NCBI GenBank assembly: GCA_030248295.1
Contig: JASANH010000360.1
Coordinates: 124,001 to 188,000 of the forward strand
Length of the DNA stretch: 64,000 nt
Source of the DNA: Mesodorylaimus sp. YZB2_4
Taxonomy: Eukaryota; Nematoda; Enoplea; Dorylaimida; Dorylaimidae
Direction of reading: 5' to 3'
Part shown: positions 38,692 through 50,986 of the stretch, piece after piece
How positions within the stretch are numbered: position 1 is the stretch's first letter
Layout of the letters: every line of letters starts with the position of its first letter
Translations under genes and position numbers: made by a program
The notes under the pieces: model-generated
Told to the model about the DNA's origin: nothing
The model's database searches: none
Seen by the model: the letters and a program-made list of their open reading frames with translations, nothing else

Positions 38692-40893
38692 ACATGCACC
38701 GAATTTGCCGCGACAAATTTCTTTGCTTAGATTTTAGGTGTTCATCGTTGCCACCGCTTTCTCGTTTATAAACTATTTTTTTCATCCGACCATGTTTTTA
38801 GATCTGAAGATTTCGAAATCTGCCAAAAATTTTTATTCACCGTTTCTAGCTACGGCATTAAAGTAAAGATCTTCCTTTTCAACCGTTGAAGTTAGCACAC
38901 AGTATGAAAACAACACCTCGCACATCACATATATTCGATTGTACAATACACACAACGAAACTTCATTACGCCACAGTGCTTACTCGAATGTGTCCCCAGG
39001 GAAGAGAAAATTTCAAGAAGGGAGCGGGTGCAGAGTAGGCATGGTGGAGCGCTCAGGCATGGTGGGGCATGGTGGATCTGGTGTATGGTTAAGTACTCTA
39101 ACTTTCCCACCACAAAGCGCGCGAATTTTAAATTTTGGTTCTGCATAATTCCACTACGTGTAGTTTAAACTATGACTATGCTAGCTTGATCCAAATGTAA
39201 AACGAGTTTTTTTTGCAATTCTTGGTCAAACTTGACTTTAAATTTTGAATTTGCACGCTATAGGAATCAGGGGTAAACGAAAGACCTACTCACACCTTTA
39301 GCGTCCTTTTCTTAACATTGTGCGAATGAAAAATCATCAGAATTTGAATTTGTGTATATTTTAAAGCATAGCATCCCGTCAGGATATCTTTGTTAAATTC
39401 CAATATCCGCTGCAGTGCACTTCGTGCTCAAACTTTCGAAGTGAATCTGAACACACTTTTACCAGTTTTTGGGCAGTTCCTAGAGTCTCAAGCCGCTATC
39501 CCAAACGTCTCTTTCTCTTTCATTCACCAAAAAGTCTTCAGAGCTTCCTTAGATAAAAATCGATTTCCGTAGTGCAAAGTGAAGCCATGACAGGCCAGAG
39601 CCGCGGAACAACTTAGGCCCTTGGGTGACTTGAAAATAGTTGAGGGACCCTTCGAGTAAGTTTGATGTGACCTTTTCGCGTCACCCGCCTCACGTGCATC
39701 GATAGGTCTACTTACAAATTTGTGCCAATTAACACTCACGGCGCACATCGATCCGAGACAGTATAATTACAGATATCTGGGGGCCTCTGACGTAAATGTA
39801 CGGCCTAGAAAGGAAACTGCCCCTCGCATCTCAAACGCCTACATAGACTCGAATGTTCCATGGGCGCACGAAACCGAGGACATTCAGATTTTCCTAAGAT
39901 ACATTTCACGCACATTCGTAAAAATAACCTGACGAAAAATGAAAATCAAATGAGCTCGCACTACAAAGCATAAAAAACGAGGCTAAAATTTGCATAAAGA
40001 TAGATTAGGAGAAATGAAATCACAGTTTTAAAATATCTTATGATAAACATTTTTGCAAAACATGAGCCTGACTATGAGTGAATAAAATATGTGAGCTGTG
40101 GGCAAGGCCATCTCAATATATACACTACCATATATCTGCTTAGGTTCAAAATGAGTGCAAGAACTGAGGTGAATTTAAAATTCAAACATCCAACCCCAAA
40201 CAATTTTTGTCGTCTTGACAAACAGGCTCGATTCAGCCATTATAAAATCTCTAACCCCATAAATTTTTACATTTCTACGTGACGGTAAGTAAAAAAGGTA
40301 ACCTTCGCGCCAAATACAGGCATGTAGAATTAGGCACGAAAGCTTGCACCTGTTTACACTGCCATGTAGTATGCTTCAGTCATAAGATATACGAGTGCAG
40401 GGACCTTGTTCTTACTAACCCTGTAACAATATCAGGGGGCAACTGCGCGGGAAACTTTTATGGCTCACAGTCATAACGCAGAAAAACAAAAAATGCACGG
40501 GCACGGCTCCCATTAATTCGTGTTATTTTTTTTTGCTTCGCGCCAAAAAAATTTAAAAATCGAACTCTATCATCATGATCTTCAGGATGATGTCATACAA
40601 AACCGTTTCGCACACTGTTCCTTTCTCTCAAAAACATCATCAAGCTGCGACTCGTGGTTTTCGAGTCAGCATCTTTAAAAATCAGTGCCCCGCCCACTTC
40701 CCCGAACAAATCATACCTATTTACACTGGTCTGTTTTCCCGCCCATTTCTACAGTAGTGTACATAAAATTGGCGCAGTCAGGGTACAGACAAGGTCGCGT
40801 GCAAAAAAGTGCTATATATGCTGTATGTTACACCCGCTTCCTGAACTACCTTACAGTACGCAGTTATGTCAGGGCATATGCGTGAAAAGCTAG
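38692..40893. other. Intergenic region, no supported gene
   Basis: The left part holds the collagen 3' UTR. Short open frames elsewhere show no domain or splice support. The region is AT-rich without obvious repeats shared with the rest of the window. Confidence 0.4.
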
Positions 40894-43800
40894 TCAGCCC
40901 ATGTAAGCCCCGCAGTCATCATCCGTGTCTGCAGCGATCCCCATTTCGGCATGCACTTGCTCGAATGACTTGCCGATTATGGTTTTCATATCGCAAGCGA
41001 AACAGTAAGTGAATCGTTTATCAGGCGTCTTACGGATGATGTGCTTGTCGTAGTAATAACGTAGTCCGCGAGATAGCTTTTCGTAATTCATCTGAAGTAG
41101 GAATTTCAAAAATTTATTTTAGCCTGGGAGTTGCAGCGTGGCCAACGACTTGCTGGACCATAAAAGGCGGGGATTTCGGATTTCAACCCGCTTTCGGGAA
41201 CAAATTTTTGCGGCAGGCCAGATTCTTTGAGCAAATGCTTCAATGTTGAAAGATGTCCTCCGCTGAAAACTCCCGCCTTTTTGAATCTAAACTCTCAAAA
41301 TCTAGACTCGCGTATTACACTCCCTCGCAAAGGCCACTGGGTGCGAGTATAGGAACGTCGCAAGGCAACAATCCGAACTTGGTATCGCGAATGGTCGCAA
41401 AATGTTCATTGGCAAGATGAATGGAGCACATTCCGGAAACTCTTGGCGGCTGATGGCCGATGGTCAGCCCTGCCAGCGTGTGGAGTATTACCTCCCACAG
41501 TAAGACTAATGCCTGAACGTCAAACTGGACTTCAAGAGGCCGCGTGTTTGGGCATTAGTCTTACTGTGAGAGGGAATCCAAAAAGACTACCTACTCCAAA
41601 CGCCGACTAGGCTGATCACCTGACCATCAGTCGCCAAGAGTTTCTGGAATGCTACATCATGTCGAGGAACATTGCGCGACCATTCACGATACCAAGACCG
41701 GATTGCCACCACGCCGCGTTCCCTTGTAAGATTGCTCAAGTTTATCTACTTGCTGCTCTCGCATGCGAAAGCCTAATGCGGTCTTTGCCATGATCCTTGT
41801 TCTTGACTGCCTTTGAGGAGATCACTGGGCAGAAAAGTAACTTTAGCTTGCTTACTTGCTCTAACTATAGCTAATAGCCTTTCATGTGACAGGAAGTCCT
41901 GGGCACAAGGTGTGGGAGTACACAACACGGAGTGATGTGGTACGCAGTAACACGAGAGTCAAATGACTTGTTGATGACTCGCCCATAAACAACTGCTCTT
42001 ACCCTCGGCTTGTTCTTCCTAACGCCCCATAGTCTGGCAACTTCGTGTTTATCGACGAATTTAAACTCCCATTGCCGACCTGTCCAAGCAATTATTTCTT
42101 TGTGCTCTTCACTCAGCAGCAATTCCAGAAGAAATCTCCACAATTGAACCGGACTTGTCGCTGAAATGAAATATAGACAGACTGACTTTACTGTCCCATC
42201 AAAGTCTGACATAGCTCGTCACTAGTGACGGTAGGAAAATTAACAAGGCTGTATCATCTCGAACGGCTATTCCAGTCTCGATGACTTGGACACTGTACGT
42301 ACTGGTTCAAAATGTTGGGACATGCGCGCTAGGTGGCACAGGCAAAGATACAATGGTGAACCCCACCTACACAGGCAAGTGGATCGATATTCTGACATCG
42401 ATTCTAGAGTGAACTTTGTTTAGGCAGTTGGTCACTTGGCGTCATTTATGTGGCGCATTTATACATTATGTACGGCACAACTTACCAGGTGAATATTTGA
42501 TAACGCTAGCGCTAAACGATTTGTTGAAATTGTTGGATTCTGGTTGCTGTTTGCGCATTTGACCATTGGGCAAGCAAGAGAACGAAGGGCGTCTTTCAAT
42601 TTCAGGTCGGTGATGCGATTGATGTGGTTGTGACTCGGCATCACCACTCGCAAATCGGCAAGCATGCGAGTGGCTAGCAGCTAATTCGCTGCAGTTACTG
42701 CCTCCACCCCCATTACCGGCCAGAGTGGACGTGGATAAGCTATCACCAACGAACGGAGGGGCAATAGAGTTCCGAGATGGCGGCAGGAAAGATGCGGGTG
42801 CGGCGTAGTTGCCGAAGTAGGTCAAGTTTGGTGGTGCGCTTGGCTGGAATGGCGGATAGGAATGCGGGATCGGAGGGGCCGATATCATATATTGGGGATC
42901 GCGTGGTATGACGGCCATGGACGACAAAGGGTCGCTCGCCAAGCGAAGAGCTTCGCAAGTCGATGAAGCTTGAAATGAGCGTCGGACGCTTTGAGCTATG
43001 GAGTAACTGCCTAAAAACTGGTGCACGTCAGAAAAAGAGGTAGTGTAAAGTTCTAACATTCTCGTCATACGCGCGGGAAAAGCAGTGTACTGTATAGATG
43101 CTGAAGTGAAGCAATGGACGGCTGCGATTAGAGAGAAATGGCTCTCTATAATTGCAGATGGCATTGTCGCTACGGAAATGAAGAGGTAACCGATGTCGTG
43201 CCGGTTATGGCTAGAGAAGAGAGATCAGGTACCTACGCTAGGTGCCCCTCGCATTGGCGTTTTTGTGTGGAGGCGTGCCATGTATCGTGTATCAATTGTA
43301 AACTCGCTGGAGCTAGCAATTACATACCGACTGATCGTGAGCACTGTAAAGCATAAGCCAACAGTGTGGAGGGACAAGGTTGCTCAGCAGCTTGGAGCCC
43401 GTGCTATGGCGCCAATAGAGCTTGTGTCCCGATCTATCGAACATCATTCAATCATTGCCGGCGAGACTTCGCGGGATGGGGGGCGCTTTCTCATGGAAGT
43501 TGAGCATCCCGAAAAGCACGCTGTAGCCGGGCACATCGCCCGTGCCTGAAGATTGAGGAGCATAGTCCAGAATCTTCAGGATAAAAACTTACAATCAGAG
43601 CAGCAGCGCCAAAATTATTGAAAATTGAGCTATGCCAGCAGCCTAAGCCATATTGCGATGTTACAGGTACGAACATCTCGCTCATCGTCTGTGATGGGGT
43701 TTTAAATACTCAGCAGATACCCCCTTCCTCGCCACTTACCAAAATATGGTAACTGCCTTGTCGTTACAACGCCAGCATTAGCGTACGATTCTGCCGATCC

Positions 43801-44038
43801 GCTCGTGCTACCATAATTTGGTTGCAAAATCGGTCTTTGGAAAAATCCTGTCGTTTCGCCGTAACGACCGCCGGCACCACCGACCAATGCGTGAGAAGCC
43901 AACGCGGCGGCGTTATGCTGGTCTAATAATTGAAAGTTTCTTTGATCCGCCATCAATGATTCCTCCCACCTCAAAATGTCGTCTTGAGTGGTCGAAGAAG
44001 GTAGCTTATTGTGCATGCCTTTAAGTGGCTGTCCCAGC
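40894..44038 (-). CDS. ETS-domain transcription factor (ETS1/2/Pointed class), 5' partial
   Basis: A sequence-specific DNA-binding regulator. Recognised exons are about 44038-43740, 43010-42486, 42160-42003 and 41091-40894, with matching phases. The ETS domain is split by the last intron: [37 protein letters not shown] and [11 protein letters not shown] on one side, [20 protein letters not shown] on the other, with both DNA-contacting arginines in GLRYYYD. The end ([19 protein letters not shown] plus an acidic tail) resembles the C-terminus of ETS1 rather than ELK or PU.1 types. The two upstream exons are low-complexity, rich in Ser, Pro and Ala. No Pointed (SAM) domain is visible in the window, so the 5' end is unresolved and more exons may lie above 44038. 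The outer boundary of the first listed exon is approximate. Confidence 0.88.
41364..41707. repeat. Large imperfect inverted repeat (foldback) in the ETS intron
   Basis: Two arms of about 150 bases pair over most of their length: outer GGCAACAATCCGAACTTGG against CCAAGACCGGATTGCC, middle AAACTCTTGGCGGCTGATGG against CCATCAGTCGCCAAGAGTTT, and inner CACAGTAAGACTAATGCC against GGCATTAGTCTTACTGTG. The loop is short. It looks like a foldback or MITE-type element. Transcribed with the intron, it would form a long hairpin RNA. Confidence 0.85.
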
Positions 44039-47000
44039 CTATAATGGGCACCGAACTGGTGGCAGCGCGAGGAACAGGAACAACTGGGCAACTACTTAAA
44101 TGACGGCTATGCACGTCTGACAGCGGATGAACAGGTTGGAAATGACTTACATACAGCCAAAGATCTCGTCGGGTAAGGATCCCCCTGTCCTACACAACTT
44201 ATATACGTGGGCAGCCATGTTTTTTCAGTTCCCGCGTCGATGTGAAAGTCTTCTAACGGTTCGTCTTTGCAACTAAAGTCCTCCGCATGCGCCTTTGATC
44301 ACTTTGGTACTATTATAATGTCTGTACAAAAATGATGTCCACCCGCCGGTGGATATTCAATATCCTAAGTGCCTCACCGATAATCTATTCGTAGTGTATA
44401 TGACTGACACCAAGGGCTGACACCTCACGCCTGACTGGTTCGTCCTAACCATTGGTTTGGGATCACATTTTGGCACTGTTCACCATCTAGCACCCCCAGT
44501 GGTTCAGATGTCAGTGAATAATGAAAATAAATATCGTATTTGCGGGGAGAGGTAGTGCCCTTCAGGGGAGTAAAAGCTAACATCAGTGATCCAGGATTCA
44601 GCATATGCCACAACCCAAGCTATTGGTGCATCGTGTGCCGCGTTTGGAATTTGATGGAGCTCCTTGAAATTAGTTTGAGCCTCATTATCATTTGTACACT
44701 GTGCCTACTTCCAGGCACATCCGAGAGTGTGCTCTCATCGAAAGTTTATGCTTTCGATGGTTCGAGAAAGGACTAGATTTTTCCTCAATTAGTAGATCCA
44801 ACAATTACACACCAGTCGTATGCTGCGTGGCCAACGTTCGTCTTACATGCCGCCATGCAATAATTGCCGCTTTGTGCACGCCCACGAATGTCCGCGATGT
44901 GTACATTTTGCGAAAAATTATACCCTTTGTCAGTGTACCTCGTATGAGCGAAGCTAAATTAGTTGTCAGGACCGATATAGGATGGGTGTCATTGGTGGAA
45001 GCTCGTGATAGTTGCCGCGTGCCAGTGCAAATTTAGCCGATGCAAACATGGCCCAACGTCAGAAGTTACGCCCAAATATAAATGACGCATGGATCATAAG
45101 GAAGGCTGTACATCAAAGATGTTTTGTTGAGGTAATAATGTAGCCGGCACGATTACGAACTTGTCATTTTCGACTTCTCTAGAACGTCCGAACACAGTGT
45201 TGACGCATGCGATCACGTAACTGTGGTCTTGTTCCTGGTCTCCATTTATAGATCGTCAACACTTGATTCCACGCTGCTCTTCTGCACGCACAATACGAAG
45301 CACTGGTGTTGTGACGTATGTACGATATTCTTCGCTTACGTGAAGCAGGGTTCGGGCTGATCTTACAAGCGAGCGGCCCAATGTTCTATAGCCCAAGCCT
45401 GATAGAACAGCTTATCGATCATCAAGACCCCAATTCCGTCATGAACAATGGCGACGCCTCTGGGGGCCTGCAACTGCTCTGTGCAATGATACACTACTGT
45501 AGCCTGGCTGCTGGTCGACTGCACCCGGTCCTAAGATGCCCAGTTCCACTATCTGGCGCAGTAAAGACTAACGGTCCTTTCCATCTCAACATGCTCAGCA
45601 ATGCAATGCATGTTGAGATATCGCAACGCGGCAATAGCTCAATAGTCCTCTTCCCCCGTAGACAAGCAAAGTCCTGCCCTGGAGTCAACTCTTGGACTCT
45701 TCCAGTACGAACCACGAGGAAACGACGACCACAGAGGCACATTAGGAGTATGCTGATCGAAGTTGCTCGCTGGCGCTTGGTCCAACCAAAGTTGCCAAAC
45801 GGTTGGACAACTCGAAGGGCGGCTTCCAGGGAGGGTGCGCTGATTTCCTGTTCTCGTATTGCTCTGCTCCTCCCCACACAGCCAACTGCCTTAACCACAC
45901 GCCGAAGAACTCAAAGCGTCCTCAAGCGGCAGAAGTCAGAACACTGTGTAGCACGCGCCCACCACCTACGTCCTGCCTGGTTCTGGTGGAAGATCAACCC
46001 GAGAGGTTGACGACGTTCCACTTGTGCCAATCGATGGGCCCTGCCGGTTCCAGGCACATGTTACAAATGGATGTCGCTGTGAGCCAGGTCCGGGTTGGGT
46101 TGTCCAAATAGAAAAAATGGGTCCCAAAACCCAGCCCAGCTTTTCGGTTTGCTGGGCTGGGTTATGTTGGGTCAAGTTTTGACAGGGCGATTTTAGGTTG
46201 TGGAGGTTGATCTTTTGTTCGAACCCACCTAAAAAACCATTTTTCCACTTGGGGTCGGCATGAGTGTGTGGTTTATCGGCACACCGTTTCCAAACCATTG
46301 CGATATGATGTCTGTTAGTTTCAAATCGACAGATCCTGGTGCTTCAAAAGCGTACCCAGTTCCCCCCCGCTAGTCTTTTTCGACATGTCAGTCTGACTGT
46401 GACGGAACTGCAAAATCGCGTGTCAGCAGATGACGTCGAGCTCTGACCTGATCTCTTGTCGACTCGCATTAAGAGATCAGGTCAGTCAGGTCCTAATCTG
46501 AAATTTTGGTCAGTCAGAATCCATGAAGAAGCTTCTTGCTTTTTCACAGGGGTGGGCTTGAGCTTTTGGCTAGATTCAGAGAGTGATTTCTTGCCTTGAA
46601 ACAGGTATTTCTTGCAAATTTATTCATAGACCAGTGAGAAATTACGTCTGCGGGGGGCACATTTTGCAAAAATTTTGCCTCCAGCGGGGCGGGGGCGCAT
46701 CCTCGCCCCCTGCACCCCACCCCAGTCGCGCGGTTGGCGCTCATCCTTGAACTGTAAATTATTGCAAATTCATAAAATTCCCCCCCCCCCCCTTTAAGAC
46801 CCCGAAATCCTGCGTGAACTGACGCGAGCCACTGCGGCTCTATTGGCAGGTAAATATGATGACAGGAGACCAGCATCTTCTTGTTCGAGGAAGAGGCTTG
46901 TAAGATTATAGCGACCTGGTGGAAATGGTCTCTCAACTGCGGTCATGTTATTCGAAACTTGCAGTTCGAAAAGGAAATGGCCGTTGAAATATGAGCAGGA

Positions 47001-47734
47001 TATTTCTCAGGTCTCAGTTGTTTTTGAAGGAGTCCAAAGACCAAAGTGGGAGTCAGATTACTGTAGCTCCTGCCAGTTTATCACCTGCTAGATAAGCTGC
47101 TTCTGATGTCCCTGGAGATCTTTTTGAAGGTAGATGAAGATGCGAGTGGAGTAGGATTCAATGAACTACCCAATAATGTGTTCATCGCAAGGTCAGTTTG
47201 CAGAGTTATGTGCATGTCAATATGTGATACCCGGAGCCCTAGAAGGCCAGGGGAGACTCTTCCGCTATCCTCACAACTTCTCTCTGGCGGAAGACTTTCG
47301 AGTAAAGCCTCTGTGCGAGCAAGATTGCTTTTCCTCAGGTCGCTTGGAAAAGATTTTCACGAAAATGTGCGTCCCACTGATAATATACTGTACTTCACTG
47401 AACAAAAGCGGTTTTTTTTTGGTTTTAGTCAATTTTTTCAAAAAATTGGGTTTCTCGTGAGTTTGGTTTGGGTGGCTCACTAGCGAATGGGTTGGGTTTG
47501 ACTTGTTAAAAATGAGTTTGGGCTGGGTTCGACTTCAGAATTTTTGGGTTGGGTTTGGGTCGAACTGTGAGCCCATTGTAGGAGCTGGGCTGTGAGAAAA
47601 GCTTACGAGGAAATGAATGACTCGAATCGACAAATTCTGGTGATTTTTTGGTCGTGCAATCAGAATTCCTGGGTATTTAAAGGACCGATAGTTTCTCCGC
47701 CACGAGTGTATCAGACAAGGGTTTGATGTCTTTT
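44039..47734. other. Repeat-like region, no supported gene
   Basis: A 230-residue plus-strand frame at 45318-46010 overlaps a minus-strand frame and has no domain. I consider it fortuitous. GGGTTGGGTT-rich sequence occurs at 46080-46260 and again at 47450-47560, perhaps the ends of one element. A C tract lies at about 46780-46792. A family-C-like hairpin (GATCAACCCGAGAGGTTGAC) lies near 45994. Confidence 0.35.
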
Positions 47735-48075
47735 TTTGAAATTTTTTGTGGGCCGAAGCCCGTTTTGCCTCTAGTCGGCCAGCAGTCTAGCCTTTTAAGT
47801 AGCGTTGTGCGGGGACCAGCACGCACAGCAGCGCTCCTCTGTGTGTCTTCATCACGAGTACCTCCACGCGAGGGCATCCTGGACCACACACCGACTTCCT
47901 CAGGTGATGGCGGGTGGGCTTTGAACCCCGTCGGTGTTCGACAGCCAAGACTGTCTCCTCGTTTGGCTTCCGTCTCTCTACTCGGAGCACCTCGACAGTA
48001 CCAGGTGAGTCACCCACGGCCTGGCGTGCAAGGTCAGCGAGGGTTTGACGTCTTCCATCAGCCATCTTTCCGGCT
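47735..48075 (-). repeat. SINE-A copy, head-truncated
   Basis: Blocks in order are GAAGCCCGTTTTGCCTCTAG, CAGCACGCACAGCAGCGC, GCGAGGGCATCCTGGACCAC, GACTGTCTCCTCGTTTGGC and CCACGGCCTGGCGTGCAAGG. The order equals 51520-51790. The tRNA-like head present at 51790-51910 is missing. Confidence 0.8.
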
Positions 48076-48138
48076 CGCCTAAAGAATGCAGCTATATTTG
48101 TAAGTTTTCTGCCCGAGACACTTTGCTCTCTCATATCT

Positions 48139-48310
48139 CTCCTGTTCCTGATCCTGCTTGACCACATCAGCAAACGCACTCGAAGGTGAGGAAACACATT
48201 ACTTAAGACATTATTCACCCTGGTCGCGATTCGAACACTCGCTGGCAAATGTGACCAAGAGACTCACAATGGGACCAGATATCATGGTCATAACCCGCTC
48301 TGCTCACCAG
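48139..48310 (-). repeat. SINE-B copy, diverged head
   Basis: The body (GACCACATCAGCAAACGCAC, then TCGAAGGTGAGGAAACACA) precedes a reverse-strand B-box-like block (GATTCGAACACTCG) and, further on, an A-box-like block (CGCTCTGCTCACCAGG). The segment between the boxes differs from the other copies, suggesting a subfamily or a different tRNA head. Confidence 0.6.
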
Positions 48311-48507
48311 GTGACAATCTTGCAGTCCCCAATGCCTCTCCACCCATAGCTGCCAGGAGATCGGAATGCATTCCTGTTTCTAATGCACAGTACTAGTCCA
48401 AGAGCATGAAACTATGAGCAACTGTGAGACCTTACCAGTTTTACCTTTAATCAGGAGCAATCATCAAATCACCAATGTACTGTATGAAACAGGCGTCATG
48501 CGAGAGT

Positions 48508-48667
48508 GTTCATGTTCATGTTTTACCACATCACCAAACGCTTATGCGCTCGAGGGTGAAGGGACACATTTTACACGAAATGATTTACCGGCCCGCGCGT
48601 CGAACACTCGCCCGTAACTGCGCACCTGGCGTGAAAGGCAGACGCCTGACCCACCAGGCCCCGAGGC
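48508..48667 (-). repeat. SINE-B, near full length
   Basis: This is the clearest SINE-B. Plus-strand order is TGTTCATGTTCATG, TTTTACCACATCACCAAACG, CGAGGGTGAAGGGACACA, then B-box complement GCGTCGAACACTCGCCCG, GCGCACCTGGCGTGAAAGGC and the A-box complement GCCTGACCCACCAGGCC. Length is about 160 bp, with a simple-repeat end typical of a retroposed tail. Confidence 0.8.
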
Positions 48668-49685
48668 CGGATTGTTCCTGGCTCCTAGAATTTATGATTA
48701 AGTGAAATGTGGCAGGGAGAGTTGTGAGGGACGAAAAATAGGGGGGTGGGGGCGAAGTCCTCAAACCACACCAGTTGTGCTCTTGATGAATCTCTTGATC
48801 AGAGACTGGGCGAAGCGTAACAAGGTATCCATCGCTTTATCTTGCCGCCAGATTTAAAGTCATAAACCATGACTAGTTCGTTCTCGCATAATCTCTGACA
48901 TTTCGCCGTGAAAAGAGTTTCTTCCTGAAACAAAAAGTACCACAGCCACCAGAGGCACCGTGTGTTGGCATGAGGCTGACGTAGCTCACAAGCTTTTTGC
49001 TGTACTTCTGCTCCCAGCAACGGCTTGTACTAGAAACAACAAGGTGCCACCAGCTGACTTCAATGGCTGTCGTTCGAAAAATGCGCGAGACAGAATGCAT
49101 GTGACCAGGGCATCCAGGCGGCGGGAGAAGTGAGAGACCGAAGTCTCTGGGACAAAAATTCCATCTGGACGCTGGTTAGTCTCGCGACTATATATGCCCT
49201 AGAAAGATCAACCCGAGAGGTTGACGTCTCCCAGATAGGGGAGGTATTGATTCTCGCGACCGCCAGGGTGGCTGGCTACATGTAACAGTTGGAATCATTT
49301 CTGGCTCTCCACTGCAGTCGATTATTAGGCTGCTCTTTTATCGGTAGAAGGTAATGTGAGAGAGAATTTTCAGGTAACGGTGGTGTAGGAAACTAGGTGA
49401 GAAATATCTGAAGACCCATATCAGCTGGTTTTCCGCCATTCGACTCGCTGCCTGGTGCAGTGCATAATTTCTCGTGTAGCGTGTCCCCGCTCTAGAGTGA
49501 GTGCTGACACACTCAAGCAGTAGATGCAAGCAGATCTGCTTATCTGCCTGCCTCAGTGTGTTGTACCGTTTTTGGAAACCGTTGTCAATTGCCTCAGAAA
49601 GGATAGGGCTGTGACTGGAACGGGAAACATCTAAAAGTGAGTAACTTTTAGGCAGATGACACAAATTTCTTACTGTCTGTTTCAG
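48668..49685. other. Intergenic region with a family C repeat
   Basis: I recognise no coding exon in this stretch. A family C copy lies at 49110-49290. Remaining open frames are short and unsupported. Confidence 0.35.
49110..49290 (-). repeat. Repeat family C copy
   Basis: GGGAGAAGTGAGAGACCGAA, then GATCAACCCGAGAGGTTGAC, then CTCCCAGATAGGGGAGG follow the inverted family C order. The marker hairpin is intact. Confidence 0.6.
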
Positions 49686-50040
49686 AATCTGTAAAAGTGT
49701 ACGATTTGAACAGGAAAGTATCAGGGGCCACTCTGAAACGTGCAGTAATCAGGATCCTGCTGCTGGAGGAGATGGAAAAGGATTCCCGAGAAGTCAGGTT
49801 GCAATACTTGGGTGTGAGTCAAACTAAAGTGTATGGTTTGTATTAGAAAGAGACATGGGCACAATGGAAGACAAGACACCGCACATCACGGCTTCTTCCT
49901 TTGGTAAGGTATACGTGGCCAATACTTATTTCTTGTCTTGTTGTAGGCTGAAATATTTAGCACCAGTAATCGCACAGGTAGAAGATTTGCAAAAGCTTGC
50001 TGAGAAACAGATGGATTCCCTGTATATTCAGTTACACTAA
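49686..50040 (+). other. Possible exon remnants, function unknown
   Basis: After a good acceptor (CTGTTTCAG ending 49685) a frame reads SVKVYDLNRKVSGATLKRAV and continues with charged helical sequence to a donor-like GGTGTGAG near 49812. A second frame ending at 50040 reads LAPVIAQVEDLQKLAEKQM. The phases of the two segments do not join cleanly. I do not recognise the product. It may be a degenerate gene or chance. Confidence 0.2.
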
Positions 50041-50252
50041 CATAAGCAGAATATGAAAAAGAGGAAGGCGTGGATATAAAAAGTGGATATCCCGCGATTG
50101 GGTTTTTGGTGCTCGCTTTTCACGTGACACAGTAGGTTGGTTGGTGCGTGGCTGAGGAGAAGGCTTTATGGCACTCGTTTGTCGATTATTTCCATGGTAA
50201 AAAAAGGCATGTTTATCGCAGCGAGGCAATATCCATGAACCTCTTTTTGTTA

Positions 50253-50330
50253 ATGTTCATGTTTTAGCACATCACCAAACGCTTATGCGCACTCTAGGGT
50301 GAAGGACGGCACGCAGGGACATACTACATG
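50253..50330 (-). repeat. SINE-B tail fragment
   Basis: TGTTCATGTTTTAGCACATC, CACCAAACGCTTATGCGC and CTAGGGTGAAGGACGGCAC match the body of SINE-B. The tRNA-like head is absent. Confidence 0.7.
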
Positions 50331-50986
50331 GATTCCATCTTATAAAATACCAAGATGAGGCCCACGTACATACCATGTGGGCACAAAAACCACGGGATCA
50401 TGCCACCCCACATGGTGCACACGTAGAATTTTAATTGCAACTAATTGTAAGCCAAAAAAGGAAGTTTCAACGTTGATGAAACAGGAAGACTACAACAGTG
50501 GCTTGCATAAATTGAATGTTCTGGTTTGGCAGCTTTTTAAAATTTTTGCTCCACATTCGTTTTTGGTCATGCTTTAGTGGAAAAAATCTGATTATAGAAC
50601 AAAAGTGTTGAAATTAGTGAAGTTTATACAGTATCCTAATAGTTTTATTTGCGAAAACTAGTAATTGTAGTGCAAAAGGAACAGGACAAAAAAGACTTGC
50701 TGCCCAGATAACAGCACATGGGAATCATCTGGACTCACGCAGTCATGGTAACTGGTCAACTCATATAGGACCCACTTGGACACCGTCAAATCTCAGCCAG
50801 TGATGGGAAATTCGATTTGGGAGCATCAAAAAGTTGAATATATGATAACTATATCTCAAGACACATAGGATAAAACTTTATGTGATTGTCATTGGATATG
50901 ATTAAAAAGATACATCAAACAGAAGCAGGAACCAGGAACAAGAATATAAAAGATAAAGCACGAAAGGGAGTATCTACGTTTCACAA

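Noticed and set aside
38108-38737. 209-residue plus-strand frame rich in His, Pro and Arg
   Set aside because: It is a frame-shifted reading of the collagen exon, with repetitive HHPH-type sequence typical of shifted proline codons.
45318-46010. 230-residue plus-strand open frame
   Set aside because: It has no recognisable domain, an overlapping minus-strand frame of 134 residues, and a repeat hairpin near its end. Composition gives no sign of coding constraint.
21829-48667. tRNA-like segments as functional tRNA genes
   Set aside because: A- and B-box-like blocks are present, but they always sit at the head of repeated elements with conserved bodies, and the stems do not complete a cloverleaf.
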